DNA of 64,000 nt from VRUE01 sp963699215 (GTDB lineage: Bacteria > Actinomycetota > Thermoleophilia > Solirubrobacterales > 70-9). The position numbers and the translations under genes are program-made. Under the pieces are notes generated by a model that worked only from the letters and a program-made list of their open reading frames with translations, did not search any database and was not told where the DNA came from. The stretch covers positions 2,294,001-2,358,000 of the forward strand of contig OY969422.1 in the NCBI GenBank assembly GCA_963699215.1. The letters are read 5' to 3'. Within the stretch, counting starts at the first letter, position 1. Each line of letters opens with the position of its first letter. This document shows, in pieces, positions 36,389-45,277 of the stretch.

Positions 36389-38689
36389 TCAGCCAGGAAC
36401 CTGGAACTTCTTCTTGGCCGGGCTCAAATCGACCCGCCCGAGCGGGTCGACCGCGCGGACCCAGAAGACGTGCCTGCCGGGTTTCAGGCGGACGTATCGC
36501 TTCGGCGCCCTGCAAAGGTCGAATGGCTTGTCGTTGATCTTGCAGAGGAAGCTCGAGCCCGCCTCGTCCGATCCGAAGACGAAGCGGGCGGTGTGCTTGC
36601 GCGTCTTCGCTCTCATGATCTTCGTCTCGGGCCGGCTCCGCGCTATTGCGCTCTCCAGCGGGCCCGGAGCACCCGCTCCGAAGAGCTCGCCGGCGCCCGC
36701 ACCCGCCGAGTCCCCGGAGCCCGGGATCGTCGCGATCGCCAGCTCCGAGGTCGCCCCTTCTTCCGTTTGCGTGGCGGCGATAACCGCCCCGGCTGGGATC
36801 GCAGGGTCAAAGGGGAGCTCCCAGCCACCGACGCTGTCGGCAACCGCCGCGCCGAGGAACGAGTCGAGCTCGCCGGGCGATTCCGTCTGCTTGCCGAATA
36901 CGCGCACCGTGGCGCCGGGTTTCGCCCCGCCGCTCACCGCGGTCTGGGTCACGGTCGAGAACGCCGGCGGTTCGATTTCCCTGTTGGGGTCCCCTTCGGC
37001 GCCTGGAGAGACCGCGACCAGATCGATGAACGGGCCGGCATTGCCGAGACCGCTGTTGCGAGCCACCTCGTTGTTGGTTTTTTCGAGATTGGTGATCTCG
37101 ATCGCGGCACCGCCGCTATCGGCGATGAAGTTCTCGTCCGCCACGGCATTCCCGCCGATTAGGTTGGCCGACACCCCGAAAGGAAGTGAGCCAAGGATCC
37201 GGATCCCGGCGGCACCGGCGCCGAGGATCGCGTTGCCGACGATCTCGTTGAAGCTGGTCTCGAGCAGGATCCCGTTCGTTGCCGCCCCTTCGATCAGGTT
37301 GCCCTCGACCACGTTGCCGTGTTCGACGGTCGATTCGAAGGTTCGGATGCCCACCTGCGAGCCGAAGATCTCGTTGCCGAGGATCCAGGCTCCCTCGCCG
37401 CGCTGGGCAATCGCGACGCCGTCTTCCATCGCGATCGCGTTGCCGACGATCTCGGCTTCGACCCCCGGGCTGGAGAGTTCCGCCGAATCGACGACGATCC
37501 CGTCGGTCGGCGGGTCGACGATGCTCTCGCCTGCCGCATCGAGGCCGATTGCGTTGCCGCTGACGGAGAGGTCCGGGGCGGCCGGGCCGGCAACCACAGC
37601 GGCACTTCCACCGGCGAAGCGGTTGACTTCGCCTCCGGAGGGCCCGCCGATCGCCGTGCTCGGCGCTTCGCCGACGCGCACGCCGGCGCCGACATTCGGG
37701 ACCGCGGCGTTCCCGCTCGCATCGAGGCCTATGTAGTTGCCGGCGACGGTCGTATCGACGGCGGCGACCTCTGGCGCCCCGTCGCCCTGAAGGTCGAGGC
37801 CGTGCAACGCAGAGCCCGAGATCACGTTGCAACCTCCGTCGCACTCCGGCGACGTCGCGGACGATTTGAAGGTCACTCGAGTGCCGATGGCCGTACCGGT
37901 CACTTCGCCGCCGGTCGAGACGACCTCGATCGCGTCGCCGCCGTTCGCTGCCGGCGTGGCTCCGTCGGGCTCCACCCCGAAGAAGTTGCCGAAGACCCTG
38001 ACTTCGTTCCCCCCGTGGACGTCGAGCCCGTCTCCCTCGCTGCCGGCGATGACGTTCCCCTGCCCGAGGCCTTCGCCGCCGATCAGGCTGCGGTTCGATC
38101 CCGGGGCGACCAGGGCCCCAGTGCCATTGCCGACGATGGCGCCGTCCAGCGCGACGCCCAGCCAGTTGCCCTGCACTTTGCTGGCCACGGAGCCTTCCAG
38201 GACGACGGCCGTCTGCGCGCCCGTGATGGCCAGGCCGGTGACTTCGAGTTTTTTGCCCACGACACGCAGCGCCGGAGACCCGCTTACCCCGTCGATGCCG
38301 ACGCAAGGGCCTTTGACCCCGACCTCGGTCGTGCAGGCCTCGGTGTTGATCGGCCCGTTGATGAAGGTGGGAACGACGATCGTCGGCAGGCTGCTGCTCA
38401 GGACGATCGTGTCGGCGGCCTGCCCTTCGAAGACCAAGTCGTCGAAGTTGAGCCTGTTGAATTCTCCTAATTCGTTCCCCTCTTCGAGCGCAGCCCGCAG
38501 CGTGCATTTGTTGGCTTCCGTTTTGCAGAATTCGTCGCCGGGGGCGACGTCGACTTCCTCGGCGGTGCTGTCGACCGTGAACGTTTCGGCGCTGGCGACG
38601 GGCGGAACGACGAGCGCGCAAGCGAGCGCGACCATGGCCATGGCCAGCACCCCACCTAGATGTCTGCCACCTCCCACGTTGACCGACAC
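36389..38689 (-). CDS. Secreted right-handed beta-helix protein
   Basis: 766 residues: signal peptide (VLAMAMVALACALVVPPVASA), a CSLREAI-like segment (ETFTVDSTAEEVD ... CTLRAALEEGNEL), a long parallel beta-helix region of imperfect 20-25-residue coils rich in GN-x-I and G-x-GI (NWLGVALDGAIVG, NYIGLDASGN), a Pro/Gly-rich linker, and a C-terminal Ig-like domain with two Cys (SSFLCKINDKPFDLCRAPKR) and WVRAVDPLG. No pectinase or other catalytic motif seen. Likely cell-surface or secreted; some T-rich codons at the 3' half of the signal region. Confidence 0.8.
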   Translation of the reverse strand: MSVNVGGGRHLGGVLAMAMVALACALVVPPVASAETFTVDSTAEEVDVAPGDEFCKTEANKCTLRAALEEGNELGEFNRLNFDDLVFEGQAADTIVLSSSLPTIVVPTFINGPINTEACTTEVGVKGPCVGIDGVSGSPALRVVGKKLEVTGLAITGAQTAVVLEGSVASKVQGNWLGVALDGAIVGNGTGALVAPGSNRSLIGGEGLGQGNVIAGSEGDGLDVHGGNEVRVFGNFFGVEPDGATPAANGGDAIEVVSTGGEVTGTAIGTRVTFKSSATSPECDGGCNVISGSALHGLDLQGDGAPEVAAVDTTVAGNYIGLDASGNAAVPNVGAGVRVGEAPSTAIGGPSGGEVNRFAGGSAAVVAGPAAPDLSVSGNAIGLDAAGESIVDPPTDGIVVDSAELSSPGVEAEIVGNAIAMEDGVAIAQRGEGAWILGNEIFGSQVGIRTFESTVEHGNVVEGNLIEGAATNGILLETSFNEIVGNAILGAGAAGIRILGSLPFGVSANLIGGNAVADENFIADSGGAAIEITNLEKTNNEVARNSGLGNAGPFIDLVAVSPGAEGDPNREIEPPAFSTVTQTAVSGGAKPGATVRVFGKQTESPGELDSFLGAAVADSVGGWELPFDPAIPAGAVIAATQTEEGATSELAIATIPGSGDSAGAGAGELFGAGAPGPLESAIARSRPETKIMRAKTRKHTARFVFGSDEAGSSFLCKINDKPFDLCRAPKRYVRLKPGRHVFWVRAVDPLGRVDLSPAKKKFQVPG

Positions 38690-38799
38690 ACCGCAACACT
38701 AGCTGCCGGCGTTTCGATACGCAAATGTTTTTGTTCGCTCGGGGCAAACCCGGGCATGGCGCTCTAGAGTGGTGCGGCAAACTTCAACCGGAGGTCTCC

Positions 38800-39153
38800 A
38801 TGGGTGCCCGTCGTTCTGTTCTGCTCGTCGTCGTCCTCGCCGCCACGCTGCTGCCGGCCGGCTCAGCCGCCGGCGCGAGCTACTCGACGAAGGTCATCGT
38901 CAGCCTCAAATTTCCCGCTTTCCATGGCAAGCTGAAATCGAGCAGAAGCGCCTGCGCGACGAGTCGTACGGTCAAGCTCTTCCGCAAGAGGCAGGGACCG
39001 GACAAGCTCCTTGGCACCGACCGGAGCAGCGCCAAAGCGAAGTGGTCGATCCCGATCGGCAAAAGGCTGCCCTCCGGCGCCTCCTACTACGCCAAGGCGT
39101 CTCGCAAGGGCAGCTGCAAGCCGGCCAAATCGAAAGTGCTGACGATCGGCTAG
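38800..39153 (+). CDS. Small exported basic protein
   Basis: 117 residues from ATG 38800, preceded by CCGGAGG. Signal peptide (VLLVVVLAATLLPAGSAAGA). The mature part is very basic (Lys/Arg in SKSS, LFRKRQ, KASRKGSCKPAKSK) with two Cys; it resembles a beta-sandwich with the pattern seen in other small secreted proteins of the class. No function assigned. A longer in-frame start at 38725 lacks signal-peptide character. Confidence 0.7.
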   Translation: MGARRSVLLVVVLAATLLPAGSAAGASYSTKVIVSLKFPAFHGKLKSSRSACATSRTVKLFRKRQGPDKLLGTDRSSAKAKWSIPIGKRLPSGASYYAKASRKGSCKPAKSKVLTIG

Positions 39154-39208
39154 GCACGAGCTCGCCCCCGGGGCGTCCCCGGCCGGGCATTGACGGGATA
39201 ATGCGCGC

Positions 39209-39739
39209 GTGACGCGCAGGCGGGGTTTGATCGCATCTGGGATCGCGACGCTGATCCTGCTGCTGGCGATGGCGCCGGCCGATAGCCGGATGCAGGACAC
39301 CGGCGGACCGGGAATCGTCCCCTTCGAGCTGACCGGCGGCCAGGAGCGGGCAGATGAGATCCTCGCCGAATGGGGAGAGGAGGGCCAGGACGCTGCCCGC
39401 GAGTCGCTCTGGATCGACTTCGGCTACCTGCTCGCCTACGGGGCCTTCCTCACCCTCGCCCTCGCCGCGACGCGCGACCTTGCCAGGCGGAGAGGCTGGC
39501 GCCGCCTGGCGGCGATCGGCGGCGCGATCGTCTCGTTCGGCGCTCTCGTCGCCGCGTTCGACGCGCTCGAGAACGTCTGCCTGCTGCTCACTCTCGACGG
39601 CGCCGGCGCCGCGTTCCCAGTGCTAGCCACGGTCTTCGCGACCTGCAAGTTCATCCTTCTCGCGGTGGCAATCGCCTACCTGCTCGCCGGCCTGGCGATG
39701 CGTCTCCGCCAGCGCGGCTCGGCTACGCGGGCGGCGTAG
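39209..39739 (+). CDS. Small integral membrane protein
   Basis: 176 residues from GTG 39209. Four hydrophobic spans: about 6-22, 70-88, 100-118 and 138-165, with PFELTGGQERADEILAEWGEEGQ in the first extracytoplasmic loop. This pattern recurs in uncharacterised actinobacterial membrane proteins. Converges with and overlaps the glutaredoxin-like gene by 17 bp. Confidence 0.7.
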   Translation: MTRRRGLIASGIATLILLLAMAPADSRMQDTGGPGIVPFELTGGQERADEILAEWGEEGQDAARESLWIDFGYLLAYGAFLTLALAATRDLARRRGWRRLAAIGGAIVSFGALVAAFDALENVCLLLTLDGAGAAFPVLATVFATCKFILLAVAIAYLLAGLAMRLRQRGSATRAA

Positions 39740-40013
39740 AGCCCGCTGGGCCCTCGAAGAGCCGCCCGGCGCGGATCCGCTCGGCCATCTCAGCCGATTC
39801 CTCGCGGTAGGCGCCGCCGTCCTCGAACTCGATCGCCGGGTACTGGCGCTGGCCCGAGATGCGCTCCAGCTCGTCGCGCTTTCCCGGCCGCAGCGGGCCC
39901 TTGACGACCTCGTACTCGATCCCCTGCTCGTCGAGCGCCTTCTGTACGCGCCAACACGGGTGGGCGCCGACCTTGGCCCACATCGCCGAGCACCGGTGGA
40001 GCTTGACCGCCAT
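39723..40013 (-). CDS. Glutaredoxin/GST N-terminal-like protein
   Basis: 96 residues with a thioredoxin-fold layout: LHRCSAMWAKVGAHPCWRVQKALDEQGIEYEVV, GQRQYPAIEFEDGGAYRESA-like strand and helix. The cysteines are at CSAM and PCWR rather than in CxxC, so a redox role is uncertain. Similar stand-alone GST N-terminal-like proteins are common in actinobacteria. Confidence 0.7.
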   Translation of the reverse strand: MAVKLHRCSAMWAKVGAHPCWRVQKALDEQGIEYEVVKGPLRPGKRDELERISGQRQYPAIEFEDGGAYREESAEMAERIRAGRLFEGPAGSTPPA

Positions 40014-40056
40014 CGGCCCACCTTACCCGCCCCCGCGCCGGCGAGACAAGCTGGGT

Positions 40057-40086
40057 TTGACAGGTGACTAACTAGTCACCTATTAT
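40057..40086 (+). promoter_or_regulatory. Sigma-70 promoter with embedded ArsR-type operator
   Basis: TTGACA (40057-40062), 18-bp spacer, TATTAT (40081-40086). The whole spacer is the inverted repeat GGTGACTA-AC-TAGTCACC (40063-40080). A repressor bound here would block RNA polymerase, fitting autoregulation by the ArsR-like gene that follows. The expected start of transcription is about 1-2 bases before the ATG at 40095, so the mRNA is probably leaderless. Confidence 0.88.
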
Positions 40087-40094
40087 CTCCGGCC

Positions 40095-40877
40095 ATGGAC
40101 GAGGTGTTCAAGGCTCTTGGCGATCCGTCGCGGCGGACGCTGCTCGACGCCCTCTTCGAGGAGGACGGGCAGACGCTGAGCGCTCTGGAAGAGCGACTGC
40201 CGATGACCCGGTTCGGCACGATGAAGCACCTCAAGGTGCTCGAAGAAGCCGGCCTGGTGACCAGCAGGCGGCGCGGCCGCGAGAAGCTGCACTTCCTCAA
40301 CCCCGTCCCGATCCGGCTCGTCCACGACCGCTGGGTGAGCAAGTACGCCGAGCCCTGGGCCGCTGGCCTGAGCGAGCTCAAGCAAGACATCGAGGAGAAG
40401 GAGAACACCATGGAAAAGGTCTTCGAGATCTACATCAAGACGACGCCGGAGCGCCTCTGGGAGGCGATCGTCGACAACGGGCTGAGGCAGAAGTACAACT
40501 TCGGCGTCGGGGTCGAGTCGGACTGGGAGCCGGGCTCGGGCTACGAGGCGGTCCACCCCGGGGCGGGCATCTCGATCAGCGAGGGCAAGAACCTCGAGGT
40601 CGACCCGCCGCGGCGCCTGGTGCAGAGCATGACGGCACTCTGGAGCGACCAGGTGAAGTCGGAAGGGACCTCGCGGGTGACCTGGGAGATCGAGCCGGTC
40701 GGCAGCTCCTGCCGGCTCACCGTCACCCACGACCAGCTGCGTGAGGGAGCCAACGACGAACTCTACGGCGGCTGGCCGATGATCCTCTCCGGCCTCAAGA
40801 CCCTGCTGGAGAGCGGCGAGCTGCTCGACACCCCCGGCTCGCTGCGCTACTCCGGCGCCTCCGCCGACGCGGCCTGA
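40095..40877 (+). CDS. ArsR-type regulator fused to SRPBCC (AHSA1-like) domain
   Basis: 260 residues. Residues 1-95 are a winged helix (VFKALGDPSRRTLLDALFEEDGQTLSALEERLP, recognition helix TRFGTMKHLKVLEEAGLV). After a charged helical linker (SELKQDIEEKENTMEK), residues 110-250 form an SRPBCC ligand-binding domain (VFEIYIKTTPERLWEAIVDNG, GWPMILSGLKTLLESGE). Usually these are two adjacent genes; here they are one protein, suggesting direct ligand control of DNA binding. No cysteine metal site is present. Confidence 0.92.
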   Translation: MDEVFKALGDPSRRTLLDALFEEDGQTLSALEERLPMTRFGTMKHLKVLEEAGLVTSRRRGREKLHFLNPVPIRLVHDRWVSKYAEPWAAGLSELKQDIEEKENTMEKVFEIYIKTTPERLWEAIVDNGLRQKYNFGVGVESDWEPGSGYEAVHPGAGISISEGKNLEVDPPRRLVQSMTALWSDQVKSEGTSRVTWEIEPVGSSCRLTVTHDQLREGANDELYGGWPMILSGLKTLLESGELLDTPGSLRYSGASADAA

Positions 40878-40890
40878 CTCTCGGCGGCAC

Positions 40891-40918
40891 GACCTATGCC
40901 CGTTCGCGGGCATAGGTC
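40891..40918 (+). terminator. Perfect hairpin after ArsR-SRPBCC gene
   Basis: GACCTATGCCCG and CGGGCATAGGTC pair perfectly over 12 bp around TTCG, 13 bases after the stop codon. No T-run follows. Confidence 0.55.
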
Positions 40919-40938
40919 CGCCTGCCCAACGGACCCTG

Positions 40939-40986
40939 CATATCTAGAGATACGCGCCTCCTCTCCCTGTAGCAACCCCAGAAACG
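40939..40986 (+). repeat. 48-bp intergenic element, copy 2
   Basis: Counterpart of 34570-34617 (40 of 48 identical). Contains the inverted repeat TATCT-AG-AGATA. It is followed by a CTTCGCGAAG hairpin and lies between the ArsR-SRPBCC gene and the end of dxs. Confidence 0.65.
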
Positions 40987-41089
40987 TCTTCGCGAAGCGA
41001 GGCCGGTTCCGGGCAACCAAGGAGGCCGCCGGGCAGGCTAGCCGATTGAGCGCTTTGGTGCAAGCGCGGGTAGAAATCTCGTTAACGGC

Positions 41090-43129
41090 CTAGCGCAGAG
41101 CGGGCTCGCCGGAGCGCAGCGCCGCCAGCACCCGCTCGGCCACCGACTCGCCGGTCAGGCCGACCTCCTCGCGCAGCAGCGCCGGCTTGCCGTGGGTGAC
41201 GTAGCGGTCCGGCAGCCCGACCCGCATCACCCGCGCCCGCTCCCCCGGGCTGTCCGCGAAGGCGTCCTCGAGGTGCTCCAGCACGGCCGAGCCGAAGCCG
41301 CCGGGCAGGACGTTCTCCTCGATCGTCACGACCAGGTCGTGGCTCGAGCGCCAGCCGCTCGAGCAGCTCGCTCGTCGAGCGGCTTGGCGAAGCGGGCGTC
41401 GGCGACGGTCGGCCGCAGGTCGTGGGCGGCGAGGATCTCCGCCGCCTCCAGCGCCACCGACGACCCCGTAGCCGTAGCCGAGCAGGGCTACCCGCTCGCC
41501 GCTCGCCAGCAGCTCGCCGCTGCCGATCGGGATCGGCGCCGGCTCGGCCGGCAGCTCGACCCCCTCGGCGGCGCCGCGCGGGTAGCGCAAGGCGGCCGGG
41601 CCGTCGTGGGCGATCGCGGTGCGCAGCATGTGGACCAGCATCGCCTCGTCGCGCGGCGCCATCACGACGACGTTCGGCAGCGGGCGGAAGTAGGAGACGT
41701 CGAAGGCGCCGTGGTGGGTCGGGCCGTCGTCGCCGACCAGGCCGGCGCGGTCCATCGCGAAGGTGACGTCGAGCTCCTGCAGGCAGACGTCGTGGATGAT
41801 CTGGTCGTAGGCGCGCTGGAGGAAGGTCGAGTAGATCGCGCAGACCGGCTTCGCCCCCTGCAGCGCCAGGCCGGAGGCGAGCAGGACCGCGTTCTGCTCG
41901 GCGATGCCGACGTCGTAGTACTGCTCGGGGACCTCGTCGGCGAGCTTCTGCAGGCCGGTCCCCCCCGCCATCGCCGCGGTGATCCCGACCACGCGCGCGT
42001 CGCGCTCGGCCTCGGCGACGATCGCGTCGGCGAAGACCTGCGTGTACTGCGGCGGCGCCCCGGCCGCCGGCGGCTTCTCCAGCCGCTCCGGCGCGATCGC
42101 CTCGGGCGAGTCGGACTCCTTGACCGGGACCGGCTTCGGCGCCGGGCGCGCCGTTGACGATCGACTTCGGCTTGGCCGCGTGCCACTTCTCCATCCCCTC
42201 GAGGCCGCCCTCCTCGGCCGGGGCGAAGCCCTTGCCCTTGACCGTGTGGATGTGGACGACGACCGGGCGGTCGGCCTCGAAGGCCTCCTTCAGCGCCTCG
42301 CGCAGGGCGTGGACGTCGTGGCCGTCGATCACGCCCATGTAGGCGAGGTCGAGCTCCTCGAAGAAGAGGCCCGGCGCCCAGTAGGCCTTGATCGCCGACT
42401 TGATCTCCGGCCCGAGCCGCTCGATCCGCTTGCCCAGCCCCAGCGGCAGCTTGGTCAGCCTGTCCTCGACCCCCTCGCGGGCGTGGTAGAGGCGCGGGTT
42501 GAGGCGGACCCGGTTGAAGTAGCGCGAGAGCGCGCCGACGTTGGGCGAGATCGACATCCCGTTGTCGTTGAGGACGATCACGATCGGCGTCTGCAGCCCG
42601 CCGGCCGCGTGCAGCGCCTCGTAGGCGACGCCGCCGGTCAGCGCCCCGTCGCCGATCACCGCCGCGACCCGGCCGTCCTCGCCGATCCCGTTGCGCATCG
42701 CCTCCTTCAGCCCGACGGCGTAGCCGATCGAGGTCGAGGCGTGGCCGGCGCCCATGATGTCGTGCTCGGACTCGGGGATCGAGCAGAACGGCGCCAGGCC
42801 CTCGTACTGGCGGATCGTCGGCAGCGCTTCGCGTCGGCCGGTGAGGATCTTGTGCGGGTAGGCCTGGTGGCCGACGTCCCAGAGGATCTTGTCGCGCGGC
42901 GAGTCGAGCAGGCTGTGCAGGGCGACGGCCAGCTCGCAGGTGCCGAGGTTGGCGCCGAAGTGGCCGCCGATCTCGCCGATCGTGTCGATGATGTAGGTGC
43001 GCATCTCCTGCGCCACCTGCTGCAGCTGCCGTCGTCGAGCTCGTGCAGGTCGGCGGGGCCGTCGATCCCCTCGAGCAGGATCGAGTCTTCCTCCTCGCCC
43101 TTCTCCGGTCTCTGCTCTCTCTCGCTCAT
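41090..43129 (-). CDS. dxs: 1-deoxy-D-xylulose-5-phosphate synthase (several frameshifts)
   Basis: TPP enzyme of about 680 codons. Recognised blocks: GEIGGHFGANLGTCEL, GHQAYPHKILTGR, GDGALTGGVAYEALH (TPP/Mg motif) with NDNGMSISPNVG, VHIHTVKGKGFAPAE, then the pyrimidine-binding half FAMDRAGLVGDDGPTHHG and a transketolase C-terminal domain. Frame shifts near 43022, 42150, 41470 and 41343. Makes DXP from pyruvate and glyceraldehyde-3-phosphate, the first MEP-pathway step. ATG overlaps the ispA stop (ATGA). Confidence 0.92.
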
Positions 43130-43990
43130 TCGTTCCTGGTGAAGATGTAGTCGGCTACCCGTTTCAGGTCGCCGGTATCGCCGTCCGCCTCGGCCAGCGC
43201 CGCGCTCGCCTTCGCGTGGGACTCGGCTGCCAGCTCGCGCGCCCGCTCCAGGCCGAAGAGGCTGACGTAGGTGAGTTTGCCATGTCGCTCGTCGCTTCCA
43301 TGGGGCTTGCCGAGTTGCTCGTCGCTTCCGGTGACGTCGAGGATGTCGTCGACGATCTGGAAGAGGACGCCGAGCTCGCCGGCGAACCGACGGTAGGGGA
43401 TTGTCTCAGGTTCGGCCACTCCCTCCAAGGTCAGGACGACGCCGACGCAGGCGGCGATCAGGCGGCCCGTCTTCAGCGCGTGCAGGTCGCGCAGGGCCTC
43501 GGCGTCGGCCGCCTCGCCGGCGACGTCGACGTACTGGCCGCCGACCATGCCGTCGACTCCGGTCGCCGCCGCCAGCTCGGCCAGGGCGGCGAGCACCCGG
43601 GCCGGGTCGCCGGGCTGCGCGCAGAAGAGCCGGATCGCCTCGGCGAAGAGCCCGTCGCCGGCCAGGATCGCCACGTCCTCGCCGTACTTGACGTGCGAGG
43701 TCGGCAGGCCCCGCCGCAGCTCGTCGTCGTCCATCGCCGGCAGGTCGTCGTGGATCAGCGAGTAGGTGTGGATCAGCTCGATCGCCGCCGCCGCCTGCAG
43801 GTGAGCGCTCGGGGTCGGCGCCGAGGGCGCGGGCGGTCGCCAGGGCGAGGACCGGCCGCACCCGCTTGCCGCCGGCCAGCAGCGAGTAGCGCATCGCCTC
43901 CTCGAGGCCCGCGGTCGCGGGCTGGGCCGAGAAGAGCAGATGCTCCAGCTCGGCGTCGACCAGGGCGCGCAGGTCCTCGGGGTAGCTCAC
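43126..43990 (-). CDS. ispA: Polyprenyl diphosphate synthase (one frameshift)
   Basis: About 287 residues after removing an extra base near 43800. GGKRVRPVL, first Asp-rich motif HDDLPAMDDD, GDGLFAEA, LKTGRLI, second Asp-rich motif QIVDDILDVTG. Size and motifs fit farnesyl/geranylgeranyl diphosphate synthase; chain length cannot be set from sequence. Uses products of the MEP pathway whose first enzyme, dxs, follows it. GTG 43990 touches the inner end of a 47-bp palindrome, so start-site accessibility may depend on it. Confidence 0.9.
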
Positions 43991-44037
43991 TTCCGGTGTT
44001 CCTTTTCCACGCTATATGTGGATAAGGCACACCGGAA
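43991..44037 (-). repeat. 47-bp palindromic element, copy 2 (upstream of ispA)
   Basis: Arms 43991-44010 and 44018-44037 match as inverted repeats at 18 of 20 positions around the loop GCTATAT. Begins TTCCGGTG and ends CACCGGAA, as does copy 1 at 24679-24725, with the same total length. It fills almost the entire gap between ispA and the XseB-like gene. Confidence 0.75.
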
Positions 44038-44045
44038 GGCGATGC

Positions 44046-44228
44046 TCACGCCGCGTCCCCGGACTCGCGGATGCGGCGGTTGGCCTCCTCGACCGCCTCG
44101 GCGGAGAGCTCGGCCGCCTCGCGCGCCAGCTCGGCGGCGCGCTCGTCGTCCGCCTCCTCGCCCTCCAGCTCGGCGGCGATTGCCTGCAGCCGGGCGGAGA
44201 TCTCGCGCAGGCGCACCTCCTCGCTCAT
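44046..44228 (-). CDS. Small helical protein, exonuclease VII small-subunit-like
   Basis: 60 residues, predicted helical hairpin (VRLREISARLQAIAAELEGEEADDERAAELAREAAELSAEAVEEANRRI, shown here only as overall pattern of heptad-like Ala/Leu/Glu). Size, the Leu-x-x-Ile start and position before ispA are those of XseB. However, xseA is not in the window and the usual Gly-x-x-Leu-Glu-Glu-Ser turn is degenerate. Starts one base after nusB. Confidence 0.5.
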   Translation of the reverse strand: MSEEVRLREISARLQAIAAELEGEEADDERAAELAREAAELSAEAVEEANRRIRESGDAA

Positions 44229-44229
44229 C

Positions 44230-44610
44230 TCAGCTCACCTCCTGGCGCTCGCGCACGATCGCCCCGAGGATGCCGTTGACGAAGCCGGGCGCGTCAGCGC
44301 CGCAGTACTCCTTGGCGATCTCGACGGCCTCGTCGATCGCCACCTCGTCGGGGACGTCCCCGCTGTACTCGATCTCGTACAGCGCCACCCGCATCATGTT
44401 GAGCTCCAGCGGCGCGATCCGCTCCAGCTCCCAGCCGCGGGCGTGGCGGCCGATCGTCTCGTCGAGCTCCTCGCGGCGCGACTCGACCGCCTCGGCCAGC
44501 TCACGGGTGAACGGCCGCGCCTCGCCGAGCAGCTCCTGCAGCGAGCGGCCGGTGACGTCGCGCTGGTAGCAGGCGAAGACGGCGTCGCGGCGCTGGTCGG
44601 ATCTGCGCAT
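44230..44610 (-). CDS. nusB: Transcription antitermination factor NusB
   Basis: 126 residues, all-helical. Conserved pieces: RRDAVFACYQRDVTG, WELERIAPLELNMMRVALYEI, and VAIDEAVEIAKEYCGADAPGFVNGILG. Binds boxA RNA with NusE in rRNA antitermination. Co-directional with efp upstream and ispA downstream, a common actinobacterial order. Confidence 0.95.
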   Translation of the reverse strand: MRRSDQRRDAVFACYQRDVTGRSLQELLGEARPFTRELAEAVESRREELDETIGRHARGWELERIAPLELNMMRVALYEIEYSGDVPDEVAIDEAVEIAKEYCGADAPGFVNGILGAIVRERQEVS

Positions 44611-44647
44611 CGGTCCATTCTCGCGCTTCGGCCGGCCGTCGGCGCGC

Positions 44648-45208
44648 CTACGCGCGCGAGACGTACTCGCCGCTGCGCGTGTCGACGCGGATCGTCTCGC
44701 CCTCGTCGATGAAGAGGGGGACCTGGACGACGACGCCGGACTCCAGGGTCGCCGGCTTGTTGCCGCCGCCGGAGGCGGTGTCGCCCTTCACGCCCGGTTC
44801 CGTCTGCGTCACCTTCATCTCGACCGCGCTGGCGACCTGCACGTCGCTCGCCTGTTCGTCGACGAAGAGCACGTCGACCTCGTCGTTGGGGAGCACCCAC
44901 TGCATCGCCTCGCCGACGACGTCGCTGGGGATCTCGATCTGCTCGTAGTCGTTGCTGTCCATGAAGACAGCCGCCTCGCCCGAGTCGTAGAGGTACTGCA
45001 TCTTGCGCGACTCGGTGCGGACCGGCCTGAACTTCTCCCCCGCCCGGAAGGTCTTGTCCTGCACCGAGCCGTCGTCGATCTTGCGCAGCTTCGTCCGCAC
45101 GAAGGCGCCGCCCTTGCCCGGCTTGACGTGCTGGAACTCGAGGATTTTGAAGACAACCCCGTCGATCTCGATGTGGCTGCCGTTCTTGAACTGGTTGGTT
45201 GAGATCAC
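44648..45208 (-). CDS. efp: Elongation factor P
   Basis: 186 residues from GTG 45208. Three OB-like domains: KNGSHIEIDGVVFKILEFQHVKPGKGGAFVRTKL holds the modified-residue loop (GKGGA, Lys at the tip), followed by DSNDYEQIEIP and the C-terminal GVVVQVPLFIDEGETIRVDTRSGEYVSRA type ending. Rescues ribosomes at polyproline. Frame intact. Confidence 0.97.
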   Translation of the reverse strand: MISTNQFKNGSHIEIDGVVFKILEFQHVKPGKGGAFVRTKLRKIDDGSVQDKTFRAGEKFRPVRTESRKMQYLYDSGEAAVFMDSNDYEQIEIPSDVVGEAMQWVLPNDEVDVLFVDEQASDVQVASAVEMKVTQTEPGVKGDTASGGGNKPATLESGVVVQVPLFIDEGETIRVDTRSGEYVSRA

Positions 45209-45277
45209 GGCGGCGAATCCTAATGGCCTGGGCCGGGTGCGACCGAACAGGGCGAGTGGCTTACTCAGGCTGGGTCT

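Noticed and set aside
40891..40918. Perfect hairpin as a further member of the CATCGARCCCC family
   Set aside because: It has a TTCG loop and no shared stem sequence; treated as a separate terminator-like hairpin.
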